NCBI RefSeq assembly: GCF_032051675.1
Contig: NZ_CP116968.1
Coordinates: 372,001 to 436,000, forward strand
DNA: 64,000 nt
Direction: 5' to 3'
Origin: Candidatus Nitrospira neomarina
Lineage (GTDB): Bacteria > Nitrospirota > Nitrospiria > Nitrospirales > UBA8639
This document shows positions 18,313-26,669 of the stretch, in pieces. The first letter of the stretch is position 1, and each line of letters begins with the position of its first letter. A program made the position numbers and the translations under genes. The notes below the pieces were generated by a model. The model searched no databases. It was not told the origin of the DNA and saw only the letters and a program-made list of their open reading frames with translations.

Positions 18313-18719
18313 AAAATTTAAACTCACGCTGGCTAGGTATAATAATTGCTCCTTGCAAAAACAATTGGTTCATTCATTTTTTTTTCGAGCAGAAGGAAAT
18401 TATTTTGCGAATACTTCAAACCTTCTCTGGTCATGCCGTTTGCTGGTAATCCAAGATTTATGGCTACAGCATGGATTAAGTTGACAATTTTGGTTTTGTT
18501 GAAATCCTAATCCTAGAGGGGGGATGCGTCGATTGAACCTATTTGAAATTATTTTCATTAATTGCACCCTGCTGTCGCGGACGACCATCCCCCTAACTAA
18601 ATGCTCTCAAGATGATTCAGGGTAAGGCTTCTTGGCAATTATCATGACGTCTATTAACCAATAATCATTCGTAGAATTATTTTATAATTGTGAGTTTAAC
18701 CTCAAAAAGGAGGTGGGAA
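18313..18719. other. Intergenic region, no gene seen
   Basis: About 400 A+T-rich bases lie between the IS5 element and the next gene. There are no open frames with ribosome sites. The last 60 bases should hold the promoter of the small exported protein gene; TATAAT-like words near 18680 are possible -10 boxes but have no clear -35 partner. Confidence 0.4.
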
Positions 18720-19289
18720 ATGAGTCTAGGGATTTCAATTATTCACTACCTGTTTATTATGGGTTCTTGTTTTTTATTTTTATTTGCAAATTCGAGAGTA
18801 TACGCTCAAATAAGTGACCCAGCGCTATTAAGTGAAACACCCAAGGTAAGGAGAATGATTTTGGCTACTGAATCGCCAAAGGCGAGGAGAATCTTTGCTG
18901 CTAGAGCACTTTTGTTTAATCTAGAGGATGAATTATCAACGGTGAATCCGGATGATATTAAAGAAATATCTAAGCTTGGAAGACGTCTCCAAGAGATAGC
19001 TGATCGCCGTCCTAGAGATTTAATGTTTATTCTTAGGGCATTTGGCAATTCTGGTTCAATGCAAAGACGTAATAAAGCGGTTGATAAAGCACGGGAAATT
19101 GGGTTTATACGAGCAGATGATCGAGACCCACAACCAATAATAGGTTGGATTCTTTTAGGCGCCCTAGCAATTTTGGCTGGCTCTGGTTGTGATGCTGATG
19201 AACCCTGTGGATGTGGCTCTAGTGGTCCCACCGACCCCGATAATCCAGATGTGGTTTGCACAACTGGAGGGGGAACAGATACAGATTAG
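18720..19289 (+). CDS. Small exported protein, Cys/Gly/Asp-rich tail
   Basis: The start ATG at 18720 is set by AAGGAGGT at 18707-18714. The protein has 189 residues: a signal peptide of about 30 residues ending near YAQISD, then an alpha-helical charged region (about 35-140) with repeated RR/KARR pairs. A hydrophobic stretch follows (PIIGWILLGALAILAGSG), and the tail is rich in Asp, Gly, Pro and Thr with CDADEPCGCG. I do not recognise the family. The second hydrophobic segment could anchor the protein, leaving the Cys-rich tail exposed. It lies 160 bases before the hemopexin metzincin gene on the same strand and may be co-transcribed with it. Confidence 0.65.
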   Translation: MSLGISIIHYLFIMGSCFLFLFANSRVYAQISDPALLSETPKVRRMILATESPKARRIFAARALLFNLEDELSTVNPDDIKEISKLGRRLQEIADRRPRDLMFILRAFGNSGSMQRRNKAVDKAREIGFIRADDRDPQPIIGWILLGALAILAGSGCDADEPCGCGSSGPTDPDNPDVVCTTGGGTDTD

Positions 19290-19323
19290 AGAAAATGTAT
19301 CATCACATAAGGAGCAGCCTTAA

Positions 19324-19425
19324 GTTCGAGCTTACCCCGAAGCCCAATACCAATTTTATAGGTTCTTCTCTATCTATGAGTTGACTCCAGATGGGAGACA
19401 ATTGGTCGATGAAGCTGAGGAGTAG
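19324..19425 (+). other. Possible orphan C-terminal coding fragment
   Basis: After an in-frame TAA, 33 codons read with protein-like composition (AQYQFYRFFSIYEL, then TPDGRQLVDEAEE) to a TAG just before the metzincin gene. There is no start codon or ribosome site, so at best this is the tail of a lost gene. Confidence 0.25.
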
Positions 19426-19449
19426 CTCATTCTAAAATGGAGAATTACC

Positions 19450-21816
19450 ATGAGTGAATCAATAGATCAGGCAATTTTTACAATCGACAATCAGTACGAT
19501 CCACAGGATATTATCATTCAACTTGCCGAGCGCGGTATCAATGTCCGTCTCCAACTTGATGATCGTACGCTTGTCCTCTACGACATCGGGGGAGATGTCG
19601 CTCTCCCTGTCGGCCTTCGGCAAATACAGGATGTCGAGTCCCTGGCAAACAATAAGAAGTCGCTTCTCCTAGATGCTTGGCGCTTTCGTCAAAGCAAGGA
19701 GTTTCTTGAATCCAAGCGTCACGTGCCTGAAGCCGACCTTGATTGGGATGACCCGCGAATAACCGGTGTTACTAATGATATTCCTGAACCGGATTTCGAG
19801 TTGGTCGAAAGCGCTTTTTTTGTTCCAGCCCTTGTCGCCCACACTGCACCGTCCACCCACACCAGTGAAAGAATGATCAATCGAGTCGCAGTCTCTATCA
19901 TCATTGTAGATGGGCCCGGCGACCTTGAGCTTGACGAAAACGATCAGAAAAAGATTGTCGCCGAAGTCCAAGAGGGCCTCGATTGGCTGGCCGATCAGGA
20001 ACCCAGTGCCAAACTAACATGGGTCACCACAGTGCAGTACGCCACGGTGGACATTGAGCCATGGCAAGGTTCCAGATGGCCGGTGCCCAATGAAACTTTC
20101 AATCGCGAAATTAGGGCTGCCTTTCAGCGGCCGAGCGACAACCGGATCTTCATGTTTTCGGGGTCTAATTATATCCGTATGAGTGCAAACGGTAATCTCG
20201 ATTATGGTTATCCAAAGGCAATTTCTGACAATTGGAAAGGCATGCCAGCCAACTTTAATTTAGGTATAGACGCCGCCTTGTGGAGGGAATCAAATGATAA
20301 ACTCTATTTGTTTAAGGGGGACGAGTATGTCCGATTCTCTGGTATCGATCAGAAGATGGATATCGGTTATCCAAAGAAGATAAAGGATAATTGGCCGGGA
20401 ATGCCCACTTCCTTTCAAGAGGGTATTGATGCCGCCCTCATGCGCAAACACAACGGGAAAATTTATTTTTTTAAAGGAGACGAGTATGTGCGATTCTCAA
20501 ACGTTTCCCAAGGGATTGATTCTGGCTATCCCCGAAAAATTGAAGAAGGTTGGCAAGTGCCTTCCAGCTTCGGAAAGGATATAACAGCCGCCCTTTATAG
20601 AATTACCAATGACAAGATCTATTTCTTCAAGAAAGGCAGAGTCAATGGTGGACGTTATATTCGTCGGCCAGGTGGGCGAGGTGACATTGATGAGGGGTAC
20701 CCAAAACCAATCGGGCTCAACAAAAATGAAGCAGAACGATTGTGGAGAGACAAGGCTTTCGCTCAACTTGGCCTTCCAGTTGACGACATCAAAGAATACG
20801 CACAGCAACTGCGAGCCAGCCATAACACTGACTGGGCTTTTATTGCAATTTTCACATCACATCCGATTACATGGTTTGCTTATGCCGGTACACCTCGCAC
20901 GACCATGAGATATGCCCCGAAATCAAACAACAGTTTCAACCGAGTATTCTCCCACGAGACCGGTCATATCTTTGGAGCCCCAGACGAGTATGCCAACAGT
21001 GGTTGCATCTGTGGTGCTCTCAAGGGCCGATTTTTCCGTGCGCCTAACGACAACTGCTCCAATTGTTCAGGGACAACCGTATCTTGCATAATGAAGAACA
21101 ACAGTCAAGCCATTTGTGAATACACACCGAAGCATTTAGGTTGGGGAGCCTTTATGAGATCGATTGATGCTGCGCTTTACCGTAAGTCTAACAATAAAGT
21201 ATATCTGTTCAGTGGGGATGAATATATTCGTTTTTCCAATGTCGGAGGGCTTAGGGACGATGGTTTCCCAACTCTGATCAAAAACAACTGGAAGGGGCTC
21301 CCTGCCTCCTTCAATGAAGGGATTGATGCGGCCTTCTGGCGGGAGTCAAACGGAAAAATCTACTTTTTTAAGGGTGCCCAATACGTTCGAATCACCAATC
21401 CGGCAGATGGCCCTGACTTCGGCTACCCAAAACCGATTGCGGACAACTGGCCCGGCCTCCCTGCCTCCTTCAATGAAGGGATTGATGCGGCCTTCTGGCG
21501 GGAGTCAAACGGAAAAATCTACTTTTTTAAGGGTGCCCAATACGTTCGAATCACCAATCCGGCAGATGGTCCTGACTTCGGCTACCCAAAACCGATTGCG
21601 GACAACTGGCCCGGCCTCCCCACTAGCTTTACCAGTGGAATCGATACCGCCCTGATGCGTTTCGACAGTCACCAGATCTATTTTTTTAAGGCAGGCCGTT
21701 ACGTACGCTATTCGAATGTATCCAATGGCATCGATCCCACATATCCACGGTGGATCAATTTAAATTGGATGCCCTTTCCCCGCCTCCTTGGTGGTTCGGT
21801 TATTGAGCTCGGATAA
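19450..21816 (+). CDS. Metzincin-like protease with two hemopexin propellers
   Basis: A 788-residue protein. The metal site is HETGHIFGAPD (H502, H506, D512), the HEXXHXXGXXD pattern known from snapalysin-type metzincins, with a candidate Met-turn at CIM (M548). Eight hemopexin-like blades are present: four (about 219-425) lie between the first strands of the protease domain (VAVSIIIVDG near 146) and its active-site helix; four more (about 570-786) form the C-terminus. Blades six and seven are near-identical at DNA level. No signal peptide is seen. Several cysteines around 515-560 (SGCICG, NCSNCSG, SCIM) may form disulfides. GGAG lies seven bases before the ATG. Matrix-metalloprotease-like design is an analogy, not proof of function. 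Confidence 0.85.
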   Translation: MSESIDQAIFTIDNQYDPQDIIIQLAERGINVRLQLDDRTLVLYDIGGDVALPVGLRQIQDVESLANNKKSLLLDAWRFRQSKEFLESKRHVPEADLDWDDPRITGVTNDIPEPDFELVESAFFVPALVAHTAPSTHTSERMINRVAVSIIIVDGPGDLELDENDQKKIVAEVQEGLDWLADQEPSAKLTWVTTVQYATVDIEPWQGSRWPVPNETFNREIRAAFQRPSDNRIFMFSGSNYIRMSANGNLDYGYPKAISDNWKGMPANFNLGIDAALWRESNDKLYLFKGDEYVRFSGIDQKMDIGYPKKIKDNWPGMPTSFQEGIDAALMRKHNGKIYFFKGDEYVRFSNVSQGIDSGYPRKIEEGWQVPSSFGKDITAALYRITNDKIYFFKKGRVNGGRYIRRPGGRGDIDEGYPKPIGLNKNEAERLWRDKAFAQLGLPVDDIKEYAQQLRASHNTDWAFIAIFTSHPITWFAYAGTPRTTMRYAPKSNNSFNRVFSHETGHIFGAPDEYANSGCICGALKGRFFRAPNDNCSNCSGTTVSCIMKNNSQAICEYTPKHLGWGAFMRSIDAALYRKSNNKVYLFSGDEYIRFSNVGGLRDDGFPTLIKNNWKGLPASFNEGIDAAFWRESNGKIYFFKGAQYVRITNPADGPDFGYPKPIADNWPGLPASFNEGIDAAFWRESNGKIYFFKGAQYVRITNPADGPDFGYPKPIADNWPGLPTSFTSGIDTALMRFDSHQIYFFKAGRYVRYSNVSNGIDPTYPRWINLNWMPFPRLLGGSVIELG
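21301..21618 (+). repeat. 159-bp tandem duplication of one hemopexin blade
   Basis: Two head-to-tail copies (21301-21459 and 21460-21618) are identical except for one synonymous change that I can see (GGCCCT versus GGTCCT). The unit is 53 codons, exactly one blade, so the frame is kept. The near-identity points to very recent duplication or gene conversion. Confidence 0.9.
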
Positions 21817-21835
21817 TTTATCAACGGTTCCCACT

Positions 21836-22547
21836 AAGTTATATTCGAAGGTAGTGCATGGAGTGAATTGAAACCATGCGGCGTCTCGGGTTGAAATGGT
21901 TGTTCTCACACATCCACCTTCAACCAAAAGGAGAGACGCCACGATGCAGGAGCGTACCAAAACAGGGGAAGAAAATCGAGAAAAGACCGATGCGCTGACG
22001 GACTTGATTCGGAGTGGAGCCCAACAGCTGCTCGCCCAAGCTCTAAAAGTGGAGGTGGATGAACTTTTAGCCACCTATGCAGACCAACGAGATGAGCAGG
22101 GGCATGCCCGAGTGGTCCTTAGCGGTCATCATCCGGCACGAGGCATTCAGACGGGTTCCGAAAAGGGTGCAACCAAAAGCCAAGCAGTCGTTACAAGAAA
22201 TCTGGCGGGCCGAGACCAAAGTGGAGGCGGAGCAGGCATTCGAAGGGTTCCTCAACACCTATGATACGAAATATCCCAAAGCCACTGCATGCTTGGAAAA
22301 AGATCGGGAGGAGCGGCTCATGTTCTATGCCTCTCCGACTGCCCGTTGGCCGAGCCTCCGGACACGAACCCCATGCACATGATATTTAAGTTGGGGCAGT
22401 GCCGAGAAAACCTGGAGACGATTACGAGGATTTAAGGAGTTGCCCAAAGCATCGCGGGCATCCAATTTACCGATGGGATAGAACTACCAACTACGGACTC
22501 AGTCGCCGCGTGAGCAACGCTCCATACACTACATTTGACAATAACTC
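21836..22547 (+). mobile_element. IS256-family element, internally deleted
   Basis: Imperfect terminal inverted repeats of about 28 bases flank a decayed mutator-type transposase: left 21836-21865 and right 22519-22547, sharing GTAGTG.ATGGAG as a core. The element is about 0.7 kb, whereas intact IS256 elements are about 1.3 kb, so roughly half is gone. It sits just beyond the stop of the metzincin gene. Confidence 0.75.
21944..22513 (+). pseudogene. IS256-family transposase remnant
   Basis: The N-terminal block (LIRSGAQQLLAQALKVEVDE, start ATG 21944 with AAAAGGAGAG upstream) is in one frame. The sequence then jumps, with most of the catalytic core missing, to the block RRVPKRVQPKAKQSLQEIW and FLNTYDTKYPKA in another frame. 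C-terminal pieces (KTWRRLRGFKELPK, then FTDGIELPTTDSVAA and stop) are spread over further frames. No functional product is possible. Confidence 0.8.
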
Positions 22548-22629
22548 TTCCCACTCTCCGTATGGCCAAAAAAATTAAGCTTACCCTAACCCGAGAAATA
22601 TTCAAGGATTTTCAAGGGTGGCTTTTCGA

Positions 22630-22755
22630 TTAGATAAGTTCGGTATTCGTCCCATCCACGCACCCCATTTCTTGCCTCACCTTTACTCTAGGCAGCCAGA
22701 AAATCGAAGAATTCTGGTCCTGGTTGGTCAATTCGAAAAGTTCTAAATCGTCCAT
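22630..22755 (-). CDS. Possible 41-residue protein
   Basis: A short minus-strand frame starts MDDLELFELTNQ and ends TNTELI, with a good ribosome site (AAAGGAGG about nine bases upstream). Family unknown. It lies in a debris-rich area, so it may be a chance frame or a relic. Confidence 0.25.
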   Translation of the reverse strand: MDDLELFELTNQDQNSSIFWLPRVKVRQEMGCVDGTNTELI

Positions 22756-23106
22756 TAGCCCCAGCCTCCTTTCCGTTTTTATTTGGGATTTGTAGCCAAA
22801 TTTGCGGAAGAAAGGGTTTTCTGACCTGCTAATTTCGTAACAGTTAAGTCTGAGTAGAGGTTTACCTGTGTTCCCCCAGAGATTGCGTCAGCAGCCCTTG
22901 CTGCAAGTTGGCACCTGGCGTCTCTACCTCCCCTTGCTATTGCCTGATGTGTCCGCAGGAACCGACCTCTACATACAAAGGAGGGGTTTTTTCTTGCAGA
23001 TTTGTGTTGTATGGACAACCACGGGATTTCCGAAAATGATTTGACCATTCGTTTGAAAAGGCCTTATCTTGCTTCGAGAGTATTTGAAAGGTCCTAAAAA
23101 AGTCAG
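22756..23106. other. Intergenic region partly duplicated upstream of 25643
   Basis: No gene seen. The part from about 22968 to 23060 (ACAAAGGAGGGGTTTTTTC... through ATGATTTGACC) resembles 25538-25606 upstream of the intact paralogue, so the duplication that produced the truncated gene at 23107 also carried its leader. Confidence 0.5.
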
Positions 23107-23367
23107 ATGAAGATTATGCGCCAGCCTATGCATAAAGTTTTCTTTAGCCACCTTCTTTCAAGATTGAGCTTATTTATTTTGGCTTTGACAATTTTCGTAC
23201 CTCCCACAGCCAGTGCGGCTGAAGATTCTGAGGAAGTGCCCCGGTTGCCATTGGCGATGGAGGTGTTCTTAAAGAAGCCCGGGAAATATCTGTATGAATT
23301 GCATGTTCATTTAACCAATATCAGTAATGAACGAGCTGCGGATTGGCGAGGTAAAATACTGACCTAA
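23107..23367 (+). pseudogene. Truncated paralogue of the exported protein at 25643
   Basis: The frame encodes a signal peptide and then RLPLAMEVFLKKPGK and LYELHVHLTNIS, almost identical to residues 35-62 of the 308-residue exported protein 2.5 kb downstream. After that the similarity stops and the frame ends within about ten codons (NERAADWRGKILT). It is the 5' quarter of a duplicated gene, cut by rearrangement. A short secreted peptide could in principle still be made. Confidence 0.75.
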
Positions 23368-23545
23368 TTAACTCCGTGGGACTTCTACAAACTTCAATTC
23401 GATTAACAATTAAAGGTGGGAAAATATAGTCGCGCGATATCTTGAAATTGCCAGACTATTTAACAGCTTCAATTCCCCTGTGGGTCTACGATGAAAGACT
23501 CTGGTGTTTGCAGTTGGAATTGAAACAGGGGCGGCGGTCGATAGC

Positions 23546-24157
23546 TCAGCGCTGACAGAAAGTGCGAAGCGTGTCTTTGCCTCCTCCAATGATAGGGTTC
23601 CCATGGGCGAACAGCAGATGATCGAAGGTCTCCTCCTGACAAATCCGGAGGAACGCGGCTTTCAGGCCACGCTTGACGGCGGATGGATTATCGCCAATCA
23701 GCGTGTCAGGGACAAAGCCGAGTTCGCCGTCTTCATTGATGATGGCATCACCAATAGATAGCACACCGCCGGCACTTGGGAGCAGCAGAGCCGTCTCTTC
23801 AGGGCAGAGTATGCCGATTTTAAGTGCACGGACACCGCCCGGCAATTCGTCGCCGAACCGGAACGCCGTAACGGCCAAGTTCCCGTCCGTAAACTCCTGC
23901 AGCCCCGCCTCATGGCACCAGACCATGACGCCAAAGTTTTTGATAAATTGTCGGCAGTGGCGGTCGTGGAGCCGATTGGTCAGATAAATGTGTTGCGGGG
24001 CCGGCCGTTCCCTGAACCAGTCGGTCCCTTCCTGAGGTACCAGCGGATCGATGAGAAAAGTCGGGTTCAGGCAGGAGACGTAATAGCTGTCGACTTCAAT
24101 TTGGATGTCGGGGTGAACAACTCGCCAATGAAAAATTCCAGGTAGTAGTTCGTCCAT
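23546..24157 (-). CDS. Metallo-beta-lactamase-fold protein, degenerate metal site
   Basis: A 203-residue protein with the strand order and spacing of small MBL-fold hydrolases: VDSYYV and FLIDPL at the start, IYLTNRLHDRHCRQF where the family has THxHxDH, GVLSIGDAII as the middle aspartate block, and LLFAHGNPI at the end. The first histidine of the HxHxDH motif is replaced (TNRLHDRH), so one metal site may be impaired. The role is unknown; close relatives of this shape are often annotated only as MBL-fold proteins. No signal peptide. No strong ribosome site precedes the ATG. It stands alone among gene debris yet keeps an intact frame. Confidence 0.65.
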   Translation of the reverse strand: MDELLPGIFHWRVVHPDIQIEVDSYYVSCLNPTFLIDPLVPQEGTDWFRERPAPQHIYLTNRLHDRHCRQFIKNFGVMVWCHEAGLQEFTDGNLAVTAFRFGDELPGGVRALKIGILCPEETALLLPSAGGVLSIGDAIINEDGELGFVPDTLIGDNPSAVKRGLKAAFLRICQEETFDHLLFAHGNPIIGGGKDTLRTFCQR

Positions 24158-24417
24158 GAGGTACCATCACCGGTTCGGTAAAATTACGTTCATGTCACCC
24201 GCCGTGTGTGTATGAGGTGTGATGCCAGAAATTTGGACATCGGCTCATTTCGACCTCACGCGGTGATGTTGACCATCCACTCAGTTATATGTGGACTGTC
24301 AGTTAGAATGGACAGTCTTGAGCCGCATTGAAATAATCTCACATCGTGAAATATAAACCAACCAATGCGAATCTCACAATTGCGCGTTAGGTACACGTAA
24401 TCCCACTGTAACCCTGG

Positions 24418-24666
24418 ATGGAAAAAATGACCCAACTTCATTTGCTGACCTCATTCCAATTAGGTGCCCTGCACCTGAAGAATCGGGTCATCTTAGCGCC
24501 GATGACCAGAGCGCGAGCCGGAAAGGCACGGTTGAGAAATGCCTTAATGGCTGAATATTACCGGCAGCGAAGTTCGGCGGTATTAATTTCCGAAGCCACC
24601 ACCATTTCCTCCCAGCGAATGGCTGGAATACACCCCCAGCATGTACACGGTGAAGTTGCGGCTTAA
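24418..24666 (+). pseudogene. Old Yellow Enzyme (NADH:flavin oxidoreductase) stub
   Basis: The 82 codons match the N-terminus of OYE/NemA-type flavin oxidoreductases: LLTSFQLGALHLKNRVILAP, MTRARA, ALMAEYYRQR and LISEATTIS. Intact enzymes have about 360 residues; here the FMN barrel is missing after the first two strands, and the frame ends after HVHGEVAA. It is a broken gene, not a functional enzyme. Confidence 0.8.
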
Positions 24667-24735
24667 TGCTGTGCTGATCGAGCCCGCTGATATGCAACAT
24701 TGGTATTCGCCCCTTGGGGCGAAAAGGGTATATAG

Positions 24736-24864
24736 ACTATCCCAGGCTATCAGAAAAAATGGGATGAACAGGATACCGTCAAATTACCTGGCTTTGCACG
24801 CATGTGTGTGGGGAGGAACTCACTGCCCATCGATTACATTGCAGGAGAGTGCTTGCCACCTTAA
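24736..24864 (+). other. Orphan protein-like fragment
   Basis: After an in-frame TAG, 42 codons read GYQKKWDEQDTVKLPGFAR, then MCVGRNSLPIDY and GECLPP, to a TAA. Composition is convincingly protein-like, but there is no start and I do not recognise the parent family. It is probably the tail of another lost gene, adjacent to the OYE stub. Confidence 0.35.
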
Positions 24865-24938
24865 GGGCCGCCATGATGAGGCATTCGCCATGCACACCTT
24901 CCTCCCTCAAGATGAGTTTCTCTACTTTATGAAATCAG

Positions 24939-25451
24939 CTATTGATCGGGGACTTGATTGGTTGCCCCCTGATTCAGCAGCTTCAGCTGCTGTTGAAGAT
25001 GACCCCAATGCGTACCTGCCCAATAGAGTTGGCCACAATTTGGGCAACCGGTAAAGTGCGTGTGATGTTTGGCGACAAAAGGAGGCACTCGTGGACCGGC
25101 TTGAGCAGGTGGGATATTTTCCAGAATGTGGTTGCAGGCAACGCAGCGACACACCGTCTCCTCGTCAATCGCGAGCCTGATCCCAAGTTCCGTTCGGATT
25201 TGCTGTAATTGTTCGGTCACGAAGTCGCTACGAATAAGCGTAAAACGGCCTCGAACGGCTTTCCGTTGGACCAGATATCGATCCCGGGTTAAAAGCCATC
25301 GATGTTCATTCAAGACTCGATCGACGATCGCGCCGTCGGCAATGTTCCGCTCATACGCGGTATCATACCCAAGGATACGAAGCCATCGGGCCTGCTTGCC
25401 TAGCATGGCATCAACGAAAAATTTCTGTTTCGGGATATGAGCTTGAGTCAT
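24939..25451 (-). CDS. Mut7-C RNase-domain protein with zinc ribbon
   Basis: A 170-residue protein of the Mut7-C family (PIN-like nuclease fold). The N-terminal acidic motif FFVDAMLGKQARWLRILGYD and LLTRDRYL supply the predicted catalytic aspartates. The C-terminal half carries a zinc ribbon, CVACN ... CPNCG, followed by the signature YWAGTHW. Members are predicted RNases of unknown substrate; some have an added ubiquitin-like domain, which is absent here. Cytoplasmic. Start MTQAHIP follows no strong ribosome site, but the conserved domain begins ten residues in, so the start is near correct. Confidence 0.85.
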   Translation of the reverse strand: MTQAHIPKQKFFVDAMLGKQARWLRILGYDTAYERNIADGAIVDRVLNEHRWLLTRDRYLVQRKAVRGRFTLIRSDFVTEQLQQIRTELGIRLAIDEETVCRCVACNHILENIPPAQAGPRVPPFVAKHHTHFTGCPNCGQLYWAGTHWGHLQQQLKLLNQGATNQVPDQ

Positions 25452-25642
25452 GATACAATGAGTTTTTGGAGCATTCCGACATTCGCATGGGTAAATTTAT
25501 AGGGTGATCGTTCCAGAGTCCCCCTCTTTACAAAGGAGAGGGATTTTCACGCAGATCTGTTTCGCCCGAATAATGTACACGATTTACCGCAGCACCAGAA
25601 ATGATTTGACCGATTTGGGGACGGCTTAGGGGAGGATAATAT

Positions 25643-26569
25643 TTGAACCGGTTTCTTTGTCTTGTCATAGGTTGTGGTTTTTGGGCTCTGAGCCATCTCA
25701 TGCTTCCCACACTCGTTGCGGCTGAAGATCCTGAGGAAGACCCTCGTCTGCCGTTGGCGATGGAGGTGTTTTTAAAGAAGCCCGGCAAACATCTGTATGA
25801 ATTGCATGTTCATTTAACCAATATCAGTGATGAGCCGGTCAGCGTCGATGTTCGGGATTTGCCGTGGAATCCGACGGAAGGTTCTACCTGGCTCTCGGCC
25901 ACCCGCTTGGATGCGAACAAGAGTCCTATCAAGCAGGACCTTCCTATCGGGAGGTTCGGGTCACAAATAGTTCGGCTTGTGCCGGGCGAATCGATTCAGA
26001 ATAGGGTCGCATTAAATCCCCGGATTCCTTCCTTGTTAGATGATATTGACCAAGCCGGGGTGCAATTGCAGTGGGATTGTCCTCCCTCTGACCTCAAGTT
26101 TGTGTGCAAACCCGGTTCGCCCAAAACCCTTATTATTCCCAAGGGGGATCCCGGCCACCCGGATGTGTATGCCATTGACCACCAAGCCTGTCTGGCTCTG
26201 GAACGCCGTATTGGTCTGATCGATATTCCTGAAGGCCATGATGTGCTGTTTCTACTCGGTTCCGAATCGCTTATGACGGATCTGGAAAGCATGAAATCTC
26301 TCCTTCTTGAGGTTGATGATTATGTTCAGCGTTGTCATCCAAGTTGGACGAACAGTTGGGCGGTGAGCTTTGTGACCGATAAGAAGTTCGCAGGATTCCT
26401 GAGTGAGGGAGAGAATCGGCGTTATTTTGCAGAAGGCCTTTGGCAAGAGGCGAATATCGGGCAGTACTCCAGTCAAATCCGCACGTTATTCCGATTTCAG
26501 TGGATTAAGAAGCGAGCGGATACCGTCTACCTTTCTCTTTTTCCCTTCCAACAACAGAACGATACCTAA
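25643..26569 (+). CDS. Exported protein of unknown function (308 aa)
   Basis: The start is TTG at 25643: GGAGG (25631-25635) lies seven bases upstream, and the signal peptide begins there (MNRFLCLVIGCGF..., cut likely after LVAA). The mature protein opens with EDPEEDPRLPLAMEVFLKK and has a beta-rich region to about residue 130 (LHVHLTNISDEPVSVDVRDL). A second part has two cysteines (WDCPPSD, FVCKPG) and a helical C-terminus. The family is unknown to me. A truncated copy lies at 23107 with matching upstream sequence. Probably periplasmic or extracellular. Confidence 0.75.
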   Translation: MNRFLCLVIGCGFWALSHLMLPTLVAAEDPEEDPRLPLAMEVFLKKPGKHLYELHVHLTNISDEPVSVDVRDLPWNPTEGSTWLSATRLDANKSPIKQDLPIGRFGSQIVRLVPGESIQNRVALNPRIPSLLDDIDQAGVQLQWDCPPSDLKFVCKPGSPKTLIIPKGDPGHPDVYAIDHQACLALERRIGLIDIPEGHDVLFLLGSESLMTDLESMKSLLLEVDDYVQRCHPSWTNSWAVSFVTDKKFAGFLSEGENRRYFAEGLWQEANIGQYSSQIRTLFRFQWIKKRADTVYLSLFPFQQQNDT

Positions 26570-26669
26570 ATAAGGTTAGAGCTCGATTCTTCTGTTGGCG
26601 GTTTGACTGCCCGTTCGCCCTCAGCCCGGCTCCGGACAAACCTTTTGACTGCCGGGATGGACGTTGACC

